From Clostridium niameyense (GTDB lineage Bacteria > Bacillota > Clostridia > Clostridiales > Clostridiaceae): a stretch of DNA of 64,000 nt. Made by a program: the position numbers and the translations under genes. Within the stretch, counting starts at the first letter, position 1; each line of letters starts with the position of its first letter. The DNA is taken from contig NZ_LN849006.1 of NCBI RefSeq assembly GCF_001243045.1, forward strand, positions 62,001 to 126,000, written 5' to 3'. A model generated the notes under the pieces. The model was not told where the DNA came from and did not search any database. It was given only the letters and a program-made list of their open reading frames with translations. Positions 1 through 8,475 of the stretch are shown here, in pieces.

Positions 1-168
1 ATTTCCTCCTTAAATCCAAACATAAGATATAAAATTATAAAATATAGACCTATGGGAGTTAGAGAAAATAAAATAGATCCTTCTATACTATCTCCTTCTG
101 AAGATTACATGGAAAACTTAAGAAAAATAGCAATTAAAAATGGCTGTAGAGATGTAATAATATTATAG
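1..168 (+). CDS. C-terminal fragment of a probable radical-SAM activating-enzyme-like protein
   Basis: An open frame enters at base 1 and stops at TAG 166-168, giving the last 55 residues of a protein whose start lies outside the window. The segment YKIIKYRPMGVREN followed by a short helix pair and a final DVIIL resembles the C-terminal end of PflA/YjjW-like radical-SAM proteins, where a similar basic, proline-containing strand closes the barrel. The cluster-binding CxxxCxxC motif would lie upstream and cannot be seen. The family call is tentative; that this is the 3' end of a real gene is more secure because the frame is fully open and ends before the next gene. Confidence 0.4.
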   Translation: MSSLNPNIRYKIIKYRPMGVRENKIDPSILSPSEDYMENLRKIAIKNGCRDVIIL

Positions 169-237
169 CATCCTACATACTTATATTTAATTATTTATAT
201 AATATATAAAGCGATTCTATCTAGGGAGATGAATATT

Positions 238-1614
238 TTGCTTATAACAAGTATAATAATTACATTAATTTTAACAGCAATAGCAGGTTATCTTGGTAAA
301 TTAAAAATTAATACTGCTAAGGACTTTATAAGTGGAGGTAATAAATTTGGCATATTAGGTGTTACAAGTATGCTTATGGGTGTAATTATTGGTGGTGCCT
401 CTACCGTTGGAACTACTCAAATGGCATATACTCATGGAATATCTGCCATTTGGTTTATATTAGGTGTTTGCTCTGCTAGTATAATTTTAGGTATTTTATA
501 TTCAAAACAAGTAGATAAAAAAGACTCTTATACTATACCTGGAATTATAGGTAATACCTATGGGTCAAAAGCCAGAACTTCATCTAGTATTTTATTATCT
601 ATAGGTATGTTTATACATATAAGTGGGCAAGTACTTGCTTGTACTGCCCTCTTTACAGCTATTTTCTCCATAGATATAAAAATATCTTCTACTTTAGTTG
701 TTTTTCTATTAGTTTTATATATTGTATTTGGTGGCTTCTGGGGTAGCACTATGGTAGGTGCTATTAAAACTATATTGTTATACGGTACAACTATATTATG
801 TGGAGTTATATTAGTATGTAGATTAAACGCTACAAAAGAAATTTTAAACTTCTTTCCAAAAAACCCTTGGTTTAATATTTTTAGTAATGGAATAACAAAA
901 GATTTAGGATCATTTTTTTCAACTATTTTAGGTATTTTATCCACCCAAACTTATTTTCAAGCCATTATGGCCGGAAAGAATTCCAAGACTTCAAAAATTA
1001 GTGCTTTTATTGTAGCATTCTTAGTTTTTCCTGTGGGAATAGTATGTACATTTATAGGAATGTATATGAGAATTCATTTTCCCAATATTGCTCCAAGAGA
1101 AGCCTTTCCATTATTTTTAATTAACTATTTAAACCCTATATTAGCTGGTGTATCTATAGCTACAGTATTAATATCTTCTGTAGCTACTGGCGCAGGTCTT
1201 GCTTTAGGAATTGCTACAATGTTTATTAAAGATATTATTCCTTCTATTGTGAAAAAAAAGTTTACAGATAAAAAACAAATTCTATATTTAAGACTTTCTA
1301 TCATAGTAATAGGAATTTTCACCTTGATAATAGTAATAAACAACACAAATTCTATGATACTTAATTGGGGATTTGTATCTATGAGTTTTAGAGCTACTCC
1401 TATATTTATTCCTGTAGTAGCAGCTATGTTCTTTAAGCAATCTATAAATAAGGAATCAGGAATATATTCCATAATTTCAGGTCCAGTAGCAAGTATATTA
1501 TGGATTTGCTTAGGACTTGATAGCATAAAATCTATTTACGTAGGAATATTAATAAGTTTATTAACATTGTGGATAACTAATAGGAAATTTAATAAAATAA
1601 AAAAAATTAGCTAA
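238..1614 (+). CDS. Sodium:solute symporter (SSS) family transporter
   Basis: A polytopic membrane protein of about 458 residues with roughly 12-13 hydrophobic segments. It has the SSS-family order: an N-terminal helix, a Gly-rich second helix (MGVIIGGASTVGTTQMAYTHG) near residue 48, and the Ser/Thr/Gly-rich helix ISSVATGAGLALGIATMF near 315 that forms part of the sodium site in this fold. The substrate cannot be told from sequence. Start choice: an ATG at 229 directly abuts AGGGAG (223-228), too close to use it, while the in-frame TTG at 238 lies 9 bases beyond it, so TTG is preferred. No partner subunit gene lies next to it. Confidence 0.8.
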   Translation: MLITSIIITLILTAIAGYLGKLKINTAKDFISGGNKFGILGVTSMLMGVIIGGASTVGTTQMAYTHGISAIWFILGVCSASIILGILYSKQVDKKDSYTIPGIIGNTYGSKARTSSSILLSIGMFIHISGQVLACTALFTAIFSIDIKISSTLVVFLLVLYIVFGGFWGSTMVGAIKTILLYGTTILCGVILVCRLNATKEILNFFPKNPWFNIFSNGITKDLGSFFSTILGILSTQTYFQAIMAGKNSKTSKISAFIVAFLVFPVGIVCTFIGMYMRIHFPNIAPREAFPLFLINYLNPILAGVSIATVLISSVATGAGLALGIATMFIKDIIPSIVKKKFTDKKQILYLRLSIIVIGIFTLIIVINNTNSMILNWGFVSMSFRATPIFIPVVAAMFFKQSINKESGIYSIISGPVASILWICLGLDSIKSIYVGILISLLTLWITNRKFNKIKKIS

Positions 1615-1652
1615 AATAATATTAGGTACAAAAAATAAAGGAGGAATACAAT

Positions 1653-1754
1653 ATGGCTAAAAAAGGCATGAAAAGACCTTCACCTTCTGAAAATAATAAA
1701 GATCCAAAAAAGAAAAGAAAAAAGGACGTACCTAATATACCTGAAACAAAATAA
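1653..1754 (+). CDS. 33-residue lysine-rich small protein
   Basis: A short ORF with a perfect ribosome-binding site (AAAGGAGGA, 1638-1646) 6-7 bases ahead of ATG 1653, ending TAA 1752-1754 just before a strong terminator. The protein begins MAKKGMKRPSPSENNKDPKK and is very basic (about one third Lys/Arg), with Pro/Ser/Asn linkers and no hydrophobic segment, so it is probably cytosolic and unstructured. It has its own terminator and may share a transcript with the symporter 38 bases upstream. I do not recognise the family. Clostridia carry several tiny lysine-rich proteins of unknown role, and nucleic-acid or spore association would be speculation. Confidence 0.6.
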   Translation: MAKKGMKRPSPSENNKDPKKKRKKDVPNIPETK

Positions 1755-1758
1755 TATT

Positions 1759-1798
1759 AAAAAGCATGAAAATAACTTATAATTTTCATGCTTTTTTA
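1759..1798 (+). terminator. Rho-independent terminator after the symporter/small-protein genes
   Basis: A 15-bp perfect inverted repeat (1759-1773 with 1782-1796, arms AAAAAGCATGAAAAT / ATTTTCATGCTTTTT) with an 8-base loop and a terminal T-run. It ends the transcript of the 33-residue protein. Confidence 0.85.
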
Positions 1799-1883
1799 AT
1801 TTTAAATGTAAATTGATGGGATAATATCAAATACTTTAATGTTGTTATATTATAAGTTATAATAAAACCCTAGGGGGATTTCT

Positions 1884-3131
1884 ATGAAAAAGATATTAAA
1901 CATTATAGCTCAAAGACCAGATAAAACAGGTAGTGGCATATATCTACAATCTTTAGTTAAAGAAGCAGATAAAAAAAATTATAGACAAGCTGTCATTGCT
2001 GGAATTTCATCTGAAGATAATGATATATATTTTGATACTAAAGAAAAGGTTGAATTTTATCCTGTAGTTTTTAATAACACTAATATACCTTTTTCTATTG
2101 TAGGCATGAGCGATGTTATGCCTTATAAAAGTACCAAATATAAAGACTTAACTGAAGACATGTTTATAAAATGGGAAAATGCTTTTTCCATAGTTTTGAA
2201 ACAAGCTATTGATGAATTTAATCCTGATATAATAATATGTCATCACATTTGGATTTTAACTGCCTTAGTTAAAAAACTTTACCCTAATAGAAATATTATT
2301 GCATTTTGTCATGGTACAGATTTAAGACAATTAAAATCCTTTAAAAATAATTCTAGTAATTTTTCAAAAAAAATAATAAAATTTGTTATTGAAAATTGTA
2401 GTGAATTAAAAACAATTATAGTTTCTCATAAGGCAGAACAAGAAGAAGTTATAAAACTATATAATGTTAATAAAAATATTGTGAAAATAGCTGGAACAGG
2501 GTTTAATCCAGATATTTTTTATAAAGAAAATTCATTAAGAAATCATAACTTTATAAATATAGTTTATGCAGGCAAACTAAGTTATTCAAAAGGTGTTATT
2601 TCATTAATTAAATCTATAGATCTATTAAAAAAATATCATAAAAATATTAATCTTTACATTGCTGGTTCTGGGTCCGGTGAGGAAGCTTATAACATACTAG
2701 AGCTTTGCAAACACAAAAATTTTAATTTTAAAATACATATTTTAGGATCTATTTCCCAAAAAGATTTAGGGAACGTATTTAGAAAATGTGATTTATTTAT
2801 ATTACCTTCGTTTTATGAGGGATTACCTCTTGTAGTTATAGAAGCCATAGCCTGTGGTTTAAAAATTGTTTGTACAGATTTACCTGGCATAAAAGAATGG
2901 ATGGGAAATACCATAAATGAAAGTGGTATTATAAAGTATGTACCTCTTCCTGAATTAAAAGATATTGATATTCCTGTAGAAGAAGACTTGCCAATTTTCG
3001 AAACTAGATTAAGTGAATCTATAAAACATCAAATACATAATTCTATTCACTGGTCAAATGAATTAAATAACGCAATTAAAAATAAATCTTGGAAAAGCGC
3101 TTTTGAATCTATTGAAGCACTATTTAATTAA
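1884..3131 (+). CDS. GT4-family glycosyltransferase
   Basis: A 415-residue protein with the GT-B fold layout of glycosyltransferase family 4. The N-terminal acceptor domain contains the FCHGTDLR motif near residue 141. The C-terminal nucleotide-sugar domain contains NIVYAGKLSYSKGV near 226 and the E-x7-E signature in PSFYEGLPLVVIEAIACG near 308-325. There is no signal peptide or transmembrane segment, so it acts on the cytosolic side. Sugar donor and acceptor are unknown, and there are no neighbouring envelope-polysaccharide genes to guide an assignment. It is a single-gene unit with an AGGGGG ribosome-binding site and a downstream hairpin. It has normal length and no missing signature residues. 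Confidence 0.8.
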   Translation: MKKILNIIAQRPDKTGSGIYLQSLVKEADKKNYRQAVIAGISSEDNDIYFDTKEKVEFYPVVFNNTNIPFSIVGMSDVMPYKSTKYKDLTEDMFIKWENAFSIVLKQAIDEFNPDIIICHHIWILTALVKKLYPNRNIIAFCHGTDLRQLKSFKNNSSNFSKKIIKFVIENCSELKTIIVSHKAEQEEVIKLYNVNKNIVKIAGTGFNPDIFYKENSLRNHNFINIVYAGKLSYSKGVISLIKSIDLLKKYHKNINLYIAGSGSGEEAYNILELCKHKNFNFKIHILGSISQKDLGNVFRKCDLFILPSFYEGLPLVVIEAIACGLKIVCTDLPGIKEWMGNTINESGIIKYVPLPELKDIDIPVEEDLPIFETRLSESIKHQIHNSIHWSNELNNAIKNKSWKSAFESIEALFN

Positions 3132-3140
3132 AATATTTTT

Positions 3141-3176
3141 GCTGTATGTAAAGTTTATTTTTACTTATCATACAGC
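3141..3176. terminator. Terminator between convergent genes
   Basis: GCTGTATG (3141-3148) pairs with CATACAGC (3169-3176); two mismatches and three more pairs extend the stem inward. It lies between the stops of the glycosyltransferase (+) and the PHP protein (-), with T-rich sequence on both sides, so it probably serves both. Confidence 0.65.
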
Positions 3177-3182
3177 TTATTT

Positions 3183-3857
3183 TTAAAAAATCTTATAATT
3201 TTTTTTATAAGATTCGCATATATCATTATAAATATTTATGTGATTATAGTAATCCCCCTCATACTTAGCTGGATATACATTGCCACTTTTAATTGCCTGA
3301 ATTAGATCTATCTCATCTCTTATTCCATCTGGAAATACAGTTGCATACTTTCCCACGTTTTCTATTACATGAGCATCACTTGAACCTATACATGGAAGAT
3401 TTAATTCTGTAGCCAAAGCATAAGAATATAAATTTTCATATGGTTCTGTACTACCATTGAAACATTCAACTCCAGTAAGCCCAATCTTACTCGCTTCTCT
3501 TATATAGCCTCCCATTCCCCTATTGTTGTTTCTATACGGATGGGCGCTTATGGCTACACCATTATTCTCACATACTATCTTTAATAAATCTTTAGCATGC
3601 ATTTTTTCTTTAGGTAATTTTTCTAAACCAAATACTAATACATCTCCTTCAAAAGTAAGAATTTCTGCACCAACTAATATCAAAAATCCAGTTTCTTTAG
3701 ATAATCTATGAGCCTCGTCTTGTATCTCATTACTTTCATGATCTGTTATACATACACCATCTAATCCAATTTGCTTGGCTCTTTTAACTATATCCGTTAA
3801 TGATATTTCACTATCTAATGAATACTTACTTTCATGTATATGAGTATCTATTATCAT
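3183..3857 (-). CDS. PHP-domain metal-dependent phosphoesterase
   Basis: A 224-residue protein carrying the PHP metal-ligand motifs in order: DTHIHES (residues 4-10), ITDHES near 37, GAEI near 64, SAHPYR near 104 and GSSDAH near 158. This is the HxH...D/H...E...H...DxH pattern that binds two or three metal ions. Proteins of this size act as phosphatases or 3',5'-nucleoside bisphosphate/oligonucleotide hydrolases; the substrate here is unknown. Start choice: an upstream in-frame ATG (3869) overlaps the GGAGG element, so the ATG at 3857, 7 bases downstream of GGAGG, is the real start. Monocistronic. Confidence 0.82.
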   Translation of the reverse strand: MIIDTHIHESKYSLDSEISLTDIVKRAKQIGLDGVCITDHESNEIQDEAHRLSKETGFLILVGAEILTFEGDVLVFGLEKLPKEKMHAKDLLKIVCENNGVAISAHPYRNNNRGMGGYIREASKIGLTGVECFNGSTEPYENLYSYALATELNLPCIGSSDAHVIENVGKYATVFPDGIRDEIDLIQAIKSGNVYPAKYEGDYYNHINIYNDICESYKKNYKIF

Positions 3858-4154
3858 AAAATCCTCCATAATTAAAATACTATAAATAACATATTAATAT
3901 TATCATTTGAAATATTTTTTTGTTGTATTATTAAATATATTAATAATTATATGATATTCCTATAAAAAAAATTTATTAATATACTAATTTATTCTTTAAC
4001 TCCGTTTATAATATTAAAAATATTTAATAATTTTAAAAAAATTTCATGTAACCGATTCCACGTTCTTTTAAAATTTGTTACTTTTCGATAAAATATATAT
4101 ATAGTAAAGCTAAATTGTGTTTTGTAAAAAACTACGGAAAGGCGGCTTTTAGGT

Positions 4155-4628
4155 ATGAATTTAAATAGATTGTTTGAATTACAAGAAAAATTAGATGAAC
4201 ATATAATAGAATACCACTCTATAGAAGGTGAATCCCTAATAAGCAAGAAAATGCTCGCACTACAGGTTGAACTTGGTGAACTTGCTAATGAAACCCGATG
4301 TTTCAAATACTGGAGTACTAAATCCTCTTCACGTAAAGATATTATCCTTGAAAAATATGTAGGGTGTTTACACTTTATTTTAACATTAGGATTAGAATCT
4401 AAATTTAATGACTTAACTCTACAACCTAAAAAATCAAACTTTGATATAACAGAACAATTTTTAAATCTGTATATAGATATAAATGATTTTATAATTTGTT
4501 CTTCAAAAGATCATTATGTAACTTTATTTGAAGATTTTTTAAGTCTTGGTATGGAATTAGGATTTTCTGAAGAAGATGTCGAAAAATATTATATGAAAAA
4601 AAACACTATGAATTATGAAATATGTTAA
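4155..4628 (+). CDS. dUTPase-like all-alpha NTP pyrophosphohydrolase (dimeric dUTPase family), altered metal site
   Basis: A 157-residue protein matching the dimeric dUTPase (MazG-superfamily) fold. The ExxE motif is in LQVELGELANETRCFKYWS (E39, E42), followed by the second helix LEKYVGCLHFILTLG (65-79). In active members the second helix reads roughly EEYVDGLHF, with E-x-x-D supplying two magnesium ligands. Here those positions are K67 and G70, so half of the metal site is missing by my alignment. It may be inactive, use a different ligand set, or have another role. An AAGGCGG element 9 bases upstream supports the start. Monocistronic with its own terminator. Confidence 0.7.
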   Translation: MNLNRLFELQEKLDEHIIEYHSIEGESLISKKMLALQVELGELANETRCFKYWSTKSSSRKDIILEKYVGCLHFILTLGLESKFNDLTLQPKKSNFDITEQFLNLYIDINDFIICSSKDHYVTLFEDFLSLGMELGFSEEDVEKYYMKKNTMNYEIC

Positions 4629-4648
4629 ATGCGTATTAAATAAACAAG

Positions 4649-4695
4649 ACTGCGTTACTATTAGATTTTGTTTCTATAGTAATGCAGCTTTTTTT
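4649..4695 (+). terminator. Terminator of the dUTPase-like gene
   Basis: CTGCGTTACTAT (4650-4661) pairs with ATAGTAATGCAG (4676-4687), with one G-T wobble, and is followed by CTTTTTTT. Confidence 0.85.
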
Positions 4696-4750
4696 ATTTA
4701 ATAATAACAATTAATTTTGGTTACACTAAAATCGTAAGGAGGTTTTAAAA

Positions 4751-5179
4751 ATGGGAATAATATACTCTATCATATCTGGCTTAGCTATGACTTTACAGGG
4801 AGTTTTTAATACTAAATTATCTGAAAAAATAGGTTTATGGGAAACCAATACCTTTGTTCAAGGCACTGGATTTATATTAACTCTTATAATATGTCTTATA
4901 ATTGGTAATGGAAATTTTAAAAATATTAAACACTGCAAAAAACTTTACTTATTAGGAGGAGCATTAGGTTTAATAATAATATATACCGTTATGAAAGGAA
5001 TTAAATCCCTAGGTCCCACCTATGCTATAGCAATAATATTAATATCTCAATTATCATCAGCTGCACTGGTAGATGGATTTGGTATTTTTGATACAAAAAT
5101 TATAAAATTTGGAACTAGTAAAATCATTGGATTAATTATGATGATAGCTGGTATTATTCTATTTAAATGGAAGGGCTAA
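4751..5179 (+). CDS. Small DMT-superfamily transporter (DUF606/YdcZ type)
   Basis: A 142-residue integral membrane protein with four to five hydrophobic helices and the N-terminal GLAMTLQGVFNTKLSEKIG motif typical of the DUF606 (YdcZ) half-size drug/metabolite transporter family. Members of this family work as homo- or hetero-oligomers of short subunits; no second subunit gene is adjacent. The substrate is unknown. A strong AAGGAGGTTTT lies just upstream of the ATG. The next gene is a divergently controlled LysR regulator, so co-regulation is possible but not shown. Confidence 0.7.
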   Translation: MGIIYSIISGLAMTLQGVFNTKLSEKIGLWETNTFVQGTGFILTLIICLIIGNGNFKNIKHCKKLYLLGGALGLIIIYTVMKGIKSLGPTYAIAIILISQLSSAALVDGFGIFDTKIIKFGTSKIIGLIMMIAGIILFKWKG

Positions 5180-5180
5180 T

Positions 5181-5231
5181 TAAAAATTTTATTAGTATTA
5201 TATTTAATTATAAATCTAATAAAATTTTTAA
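5181..5231 (+). terminator. AT-only inverted repeat, possible terminator of the DMT gene
   Basis: TAAAAATTTTATTAG (5181-5195) pairs with CTAATAAAATTTTTA (5216-5230). The stem is long but almost purely A-T, so terminator function is uncertain. Confidence 0.4.
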
Positions 5232-5274
5232 ATAGCAATTTCTTTACATTTATTTGCTTTTACTTTAAATATTC

Positions 5275-5314
5275 AAATTGCTATAATATATATAAATATT
5301 TATTATAGCAATTT
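5275..5314 (+). promoter_or_regulatory. Perfect 14-bp inverted repeat abutting the LysR gene's ribosome-binding site (candidate operator)
   Basis: Arms AAATTGCTATAATA (5275-5288) and TATTATAGCAATTT (5301-5314) are perfect inverted copies separated by 12 bases. The right arm ends one base before the AGGAGG (5316-5321) of the LysR gene. A third copy of one arm (AATAGCAATTT, 5231-5241) sits 73 bp upstream of the right arm. The ATTGC...GCAAT core has the T-N11-A-like dyad style of LysR operators, so autoregulation is the natural reading. The transcript could also fold to mask the ribosome-binding site. Confidence 0.5.
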
Positions 5315-5328
5315 TAGGAGGTAAATAA

Positions 5329-6234
5329 ATGGACTTTAAGCAAATAGAGGCTTTTATAAGCGTAGCCAAGCATAAAAGTTTTTCCAAAGCTGCTAACTCA
5401 GTTTTTTTGTCTCAACCTGCAATAAGCTCCCATATATCAAGCTTAGAAAAAGAACTTAATGTTCAACTTTTTGATAGAACTTCTAAAGAAGTTTTATTAA
5501 CTCCAGCTGGACATTCATTTTTAAAATACGCTCTAAAAATATTAGGTTCAAGGGATGATGCTATTTCATGTCTTTCTACCTTTAATAATACAATATCCGG
5601 TAAGTTAACCATAACTGCTAGTAGTACCCCCTGTAATACGATAATTCCAGAAATGGTAAAGGAATTTGAAAAAAAATATCCAGAGGTATCATTTAATATT
5701 TTAGAGCAAAGTTCTGATGAAGTAATAGAAAATTTACTAAATTTCAATTCAGAAATAGGACTTGTAGGTAATTTAATAAATGATGATAAAATAAAAACCT
5801 ACAAATTAGTAGAGGATAATTTATTGATAATATCAAATCCATCTTTAAATTTACCTAATGAAGTGAAGGCTGAAGATATAATTAAATATAAATTTGTTTT
5901 AAGAAAAAAAGGTTCTGCTACTAGAAAAACTTTTGAAAATAATTTAAAGAAAAAATCTATTGATCCCTCATGCTTAGATGTATGTTGTGAAGTCAATAAT
6001 TTAGATACTATATTCCAATTTATAAAAGCTAATGTTGGTATCTCTATAGTATCTGAAAAGGTTTATAATAGCTACTTAGGTATAGACTGTATTAAAAAAA
6101 GTAGAATCATAGACTTACCTTTAAAGAGAAGTCTTTACTTAGCTGTATGTTCTAAAAGAACCCTTACTCCTACAGCAAAAGCTTTCTTTGATTTTTCCTT
6201 AGACTATTTTGATATACATAATTCTTCTAAATAA
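5329..6234 (+). CDS. LysR-family transcriptional regulator
   Basis: A 301-residue protein with the N-terminal winged helix (MDFKQIEAFISVAKHKSFSK through SQPAISSHISSLEKELNVQLFDR, residues 1-50) and a LysR substrate-binding domain (about 88-295). The effector is unknown, although the binding domain resembles the CysB/CysL-like group. AGGAGG lies 7 bases before the ATG. A perfect inverted repeat overlaps the promoter/leader, suggesting autoregulation. Neighbours are a DMT transporter upstream and a subtilase downstream, both on the same strand; either could be a target. Confidence 0.9.
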   Translation: MDFKQIEAFISVAKHKSFSKAANSVFLSQPAISSHISSLEKELNVQLFDRTSKEVLLTPAGHSFLKYALKILGSRDDAISCLSTFNNTISGKLTITASSTPCNTIIPEMVKEFEKKYPEVSFNILEQSSDEVIENLLNFNSEIGLVGNLINDDKIKTYKLVEDNLLIISNPSLNLPNEVKAEDIIKYKFVLRKKGSATRKTFENNLKKKSIDPSCLDVCCEVNNLDTIFQFIKANVGISIVSEKVYNSYLGIDCIKKSRIIDLPLKRSLYLAVCSKRTLTPTAKAFFDFSLDYFDIHNSSK

Positions 6235-6328
6235 TATTCATATAAATTTATAGATTAATATAATCACAATTTTACATAAGCTTATTATAATATATATTGT
6301 AAGCATTATTGAGGTATTTTAAAATTTT

Positions 6329-7525
6329 ATGTTTTCTTTCAAAAAAAAGTTAGACAATAATTTAAAAATTTCTTTAAAAAACAACTACTATAAAAATTAT
6401 AGAGTACTTATTATTTGTACAAACCTTCAAAAAGATATAGAAAAAAAAATTAAAATCTATAGAGGTAAAATATTATATTCCTTAAGCTTATGTAATTGTG
6501 TTTGTGCGTATGTATCAAGAAATGCTATAGAAAGATTATTAGAACTTCCTCAAGTTTCATATATAACTTTAGATTTTTTTGCATACCTATGTGGGAATAG
6601 TGTAATTTCTTCTAATAATGTAATTGTGTCAGAAAAGTATTATCTTTCAGGTAAAAATATTGGTATTGGAATTGTGGACAGTGGAGTGTATCCACACACA
6701 GACTTGTTAAGTCCTAAGAATAGAATCAAAAAATTTTTAGATTTAATAAATGGATATAAATACCCTTATGATGATAATGGACACGGAACCTTTATCTCTG
6801 GATTAATATCTGGTAATGGCAATCTATCTAAAGGAATATATAAAGGAATAGCCCCTAATAGCCATATTTATTCAGTAAAAGCCTTTAACAAATTGGGGAA
6901 AGGCTACATTTCGGATATCTTATATGGTATAGAAAGTATTTTAAAGGAACATGAAGAATTTAATATAAAAGTTATATGTCTTCCTTTTGAAATAAATTTT
7001 AATAATTATTATGTATTAGGTCTCTTTTCAAAATTATTTGAAATAGCTTGTAAAAATAATATTATAACAGTTGTACCATCAGGGCATAATGGTAACGAGA
7101 AAGGCTCTATAACTGGAATAGCTACTTTAAACAATTGTATAACTGTAGGTGGCATAGATACTACTAGTACAGAAGAGAAACCATATATCTTTTCATCTTC
7201 TGGACCCTTTTTAAATAATGAAAAACCAAATCTTTGTGCTGCTGCAGTAAATTTATGTTCTTTAAATTCTAATACAAACTATATTTCAGAAAGAATGGGT
7301 AAAAAAATATACCCAAGGCCCTTAGAAGAACCTTATGTAACTTATAGTGGTACTTCTTGTGCTGCTGCTTATGTTAGTGGTATTTGTGCTTTATTATTAG
7401 AAAATAATGAAAACCTAACCTTTAATGATATCTTATCCCTTATAAAAATATCCTGTAAACTTTTGAACATGTCAAAATGGATACAAGGATCTGGAGTCAT
7501 TGATATTAATAAACTACTTCCATAA
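6329..7525 (+). CDS. S8-family (subtilisin-like) serine peptidase without signal peptide
   Basis: A 398-residue subtilase with the catalytic triad visible: Asp117 in GIVDSGV, His152 in DNGHGTF and Ser343 in YSGTSCAAA. Residues 24-90 look like an I9-type prodomain. The N-terminus (MFSFKKKLDNNLKISLKNN) is basic and not a signal peptide, so the enzyme is probably intracellular or released by another route. The usual oxyanion-hole Asn in the AAGN-x-G motif aligns with His253 in VVPSGHNG, with an Asn next to it, which is unusual. GAGG lies 14 bases before the start, a weak ribosome-binding site. It is not obviously one of the spore-germination Csp proteases, because the neighbours give no such context. 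Confidence 0.85.
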   Translation: MFSFKKKLDNNLKISLKNNYYKNYRVLIICTNLQKDIEKKIKIYRGKILYSLSLCNCVCAYVSRNAIERLLELPQVSYITLDFFAYLCGNSVISSNNVIVSEKYYLSGKNIGIGIVDSGVYPHTDLLSPKNRIKKFLDLINGYKYPYDDNGHGTFISGLISGNGNLSKGIYKGIAPNSHIYSVKAFNKLGKGYISDILYGIESILKEHEEFNIKVICLPFEINFNNYYVLGLFSKLFEIACKNNIITVVPSGHNGNEKGSITGIATLNNCITVGGIDTTSTEEKPYIFSSSGPFLNNEKPNLCAAAVNLCSLNSNTNYISERMGKKIYPRPLEEPYVTYSGTSCAAAYVSGICALLLENNENLTFNDILSLIKISCKLLNMSKWIQGSGVIDINKLLP

Positions 7526-7530
7526 TAGAA

Positions 7531-7558
7531 AGATCTGTATTTAACTACAGGTCTTTTA
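7531..7558 (+). terminator. Terminator of the subtilase gene
   Basis: AGATCTGTA (7531-7539) pairs with TACAGGTCT (7546-7554), with one G-T wobble, then TTTATTT. It lies between convergent stops. Confidence 0.75.
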
Positions 7559-7559
7559 T

Positions 7560-8441
7560 TTAAACTTTTTCCCTAGCAAACACTATAAATGTTTTAAATA
7601 GTCTTGATAGAAATTTATCTTTATGATATATAAGTAATAGCCTTCTTTTTATATCAAATTCTCTTAACTTAACTATAGATATCCTATTAGACTTAACTTC
7701 TTCTATAACACATCGTTTTGATATACAAGAAACCCCTAACCCTGCCTCTACAGCTTTCTTAATAGCCTCCGTATTTCCAAGTTCAAAAGCTATTTCATAA
7801 TTTATATTATTAGTTGTCATATAACTTTCAAAAACTTCTCTAGTACCACTACCCTTTTCTCTCATAATTATTCTTTCTTTACATAAATCTTCTGCACTTA
7901 TTACTCTCTTTTTAGCCCATGGATGTTCAGATGAAGTTATTATTATTAACTCATCTGAGCAAAAATCTTCTTTTACAATTTCTTCATTATATACGGGTCC
8001 TTCTACAAAAGCAAAATCAATTATATTTTCTAATATCATATTTGATATTAGCTTTGTATTTTCTATGCCTAAAGATATATCTATACCTTTATACTTTTTT
8101 GTAAAACTTCCTATAATACGTGGTAAAATATATATTCCTATAGTAGTACTAGCACCTATCTTCAAACTTCCGGATTGTAAATTATTTATGTCCTTTAAAG
8201 TTCTTATTGAATCATCATATAGATTCAAAATTCTTCTTACATAATTTAAAAAAACTTCTCCCTCATTAGTTAAATAAAGCTTTCTATTTATTCTATCGAA
8301 AAGATTAACCCCTAAATCATTTTCTAATTCTTGTATGGTTTGACTTACTGCTGGTTGGCTTATATATAATTTATTAGCAACCTCTGTCATATTGAGCCTT
8401 TCCGCTACTTCATAAAATATTCTAAGTTTTCTTTCATTCAT
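7560..8441 (-). CDS. LysR-family transcriptional regulator (CysL/YwfK-like)
   Basis: A 293-residue LysR regulator: helix-turn-helix at MNERKLRIFYEVAERLNMTE...SQPAVSQTIQELENDLG (residues 1-47) and a substrate-binding domain about 87-290 containing the MREKGSGTREVFE segment common in the CysL/CysB subgroup. AGGTG (8448-8452) lies 6 bases before ATG 8441; a GTG at 8450 overlaps that element and is rejected. It follows the dehydrogenase gene by about 35 bases on the same strand, so they likely form an operon in which the regulator may control the dehydrogenase. The effector is unknown. Confidence 0.88.
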   Translation of the reverse strand: MNERKLRIFYEVAERLNMTEVANKLYISQPAVSQTIQELENDLGVNLFDRINRKLYLTNEGEVFLNYVRRILNLYDDSIRTLKDINNLQSGSLKIGASTTIGIYILPRIIGSFTKKYKGIDISLGIENTKLISNMILENIIDFAFVEGPVYNEEIVKEDFCSDELIIITSSEHPWAKKRVISAEDLCKERIIMREKGSGTREVFESYMTTNNINYEIAFELGNTEAIKKAVEAGLGVSCISKRCVIEEVKSNRISIVKLREFDIKRRLLLIYHKDKFLSRLFKTFIVFAREKV

Positions 8442-8475
8442 AAATATCACCTATATAATAACCTTATATGTATAT

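Noticed and set aside
3870..4154. Possible riboswitch or small RNA in the 285-base gap between the PHP and dUTPase-like genes
   Set aside because: The sequence is almost wholly A/T with no strong stem. Only a loose promoter (TTGTTA, 17 bp, TATATA near 4075-4105) is visible.
3989..4306. 105-residue minus-strand frame opposite the dUTPase-like gene
   Set aside because: Antisense to a recognisable protein, no ribosome-binding site and low-complexity composition.
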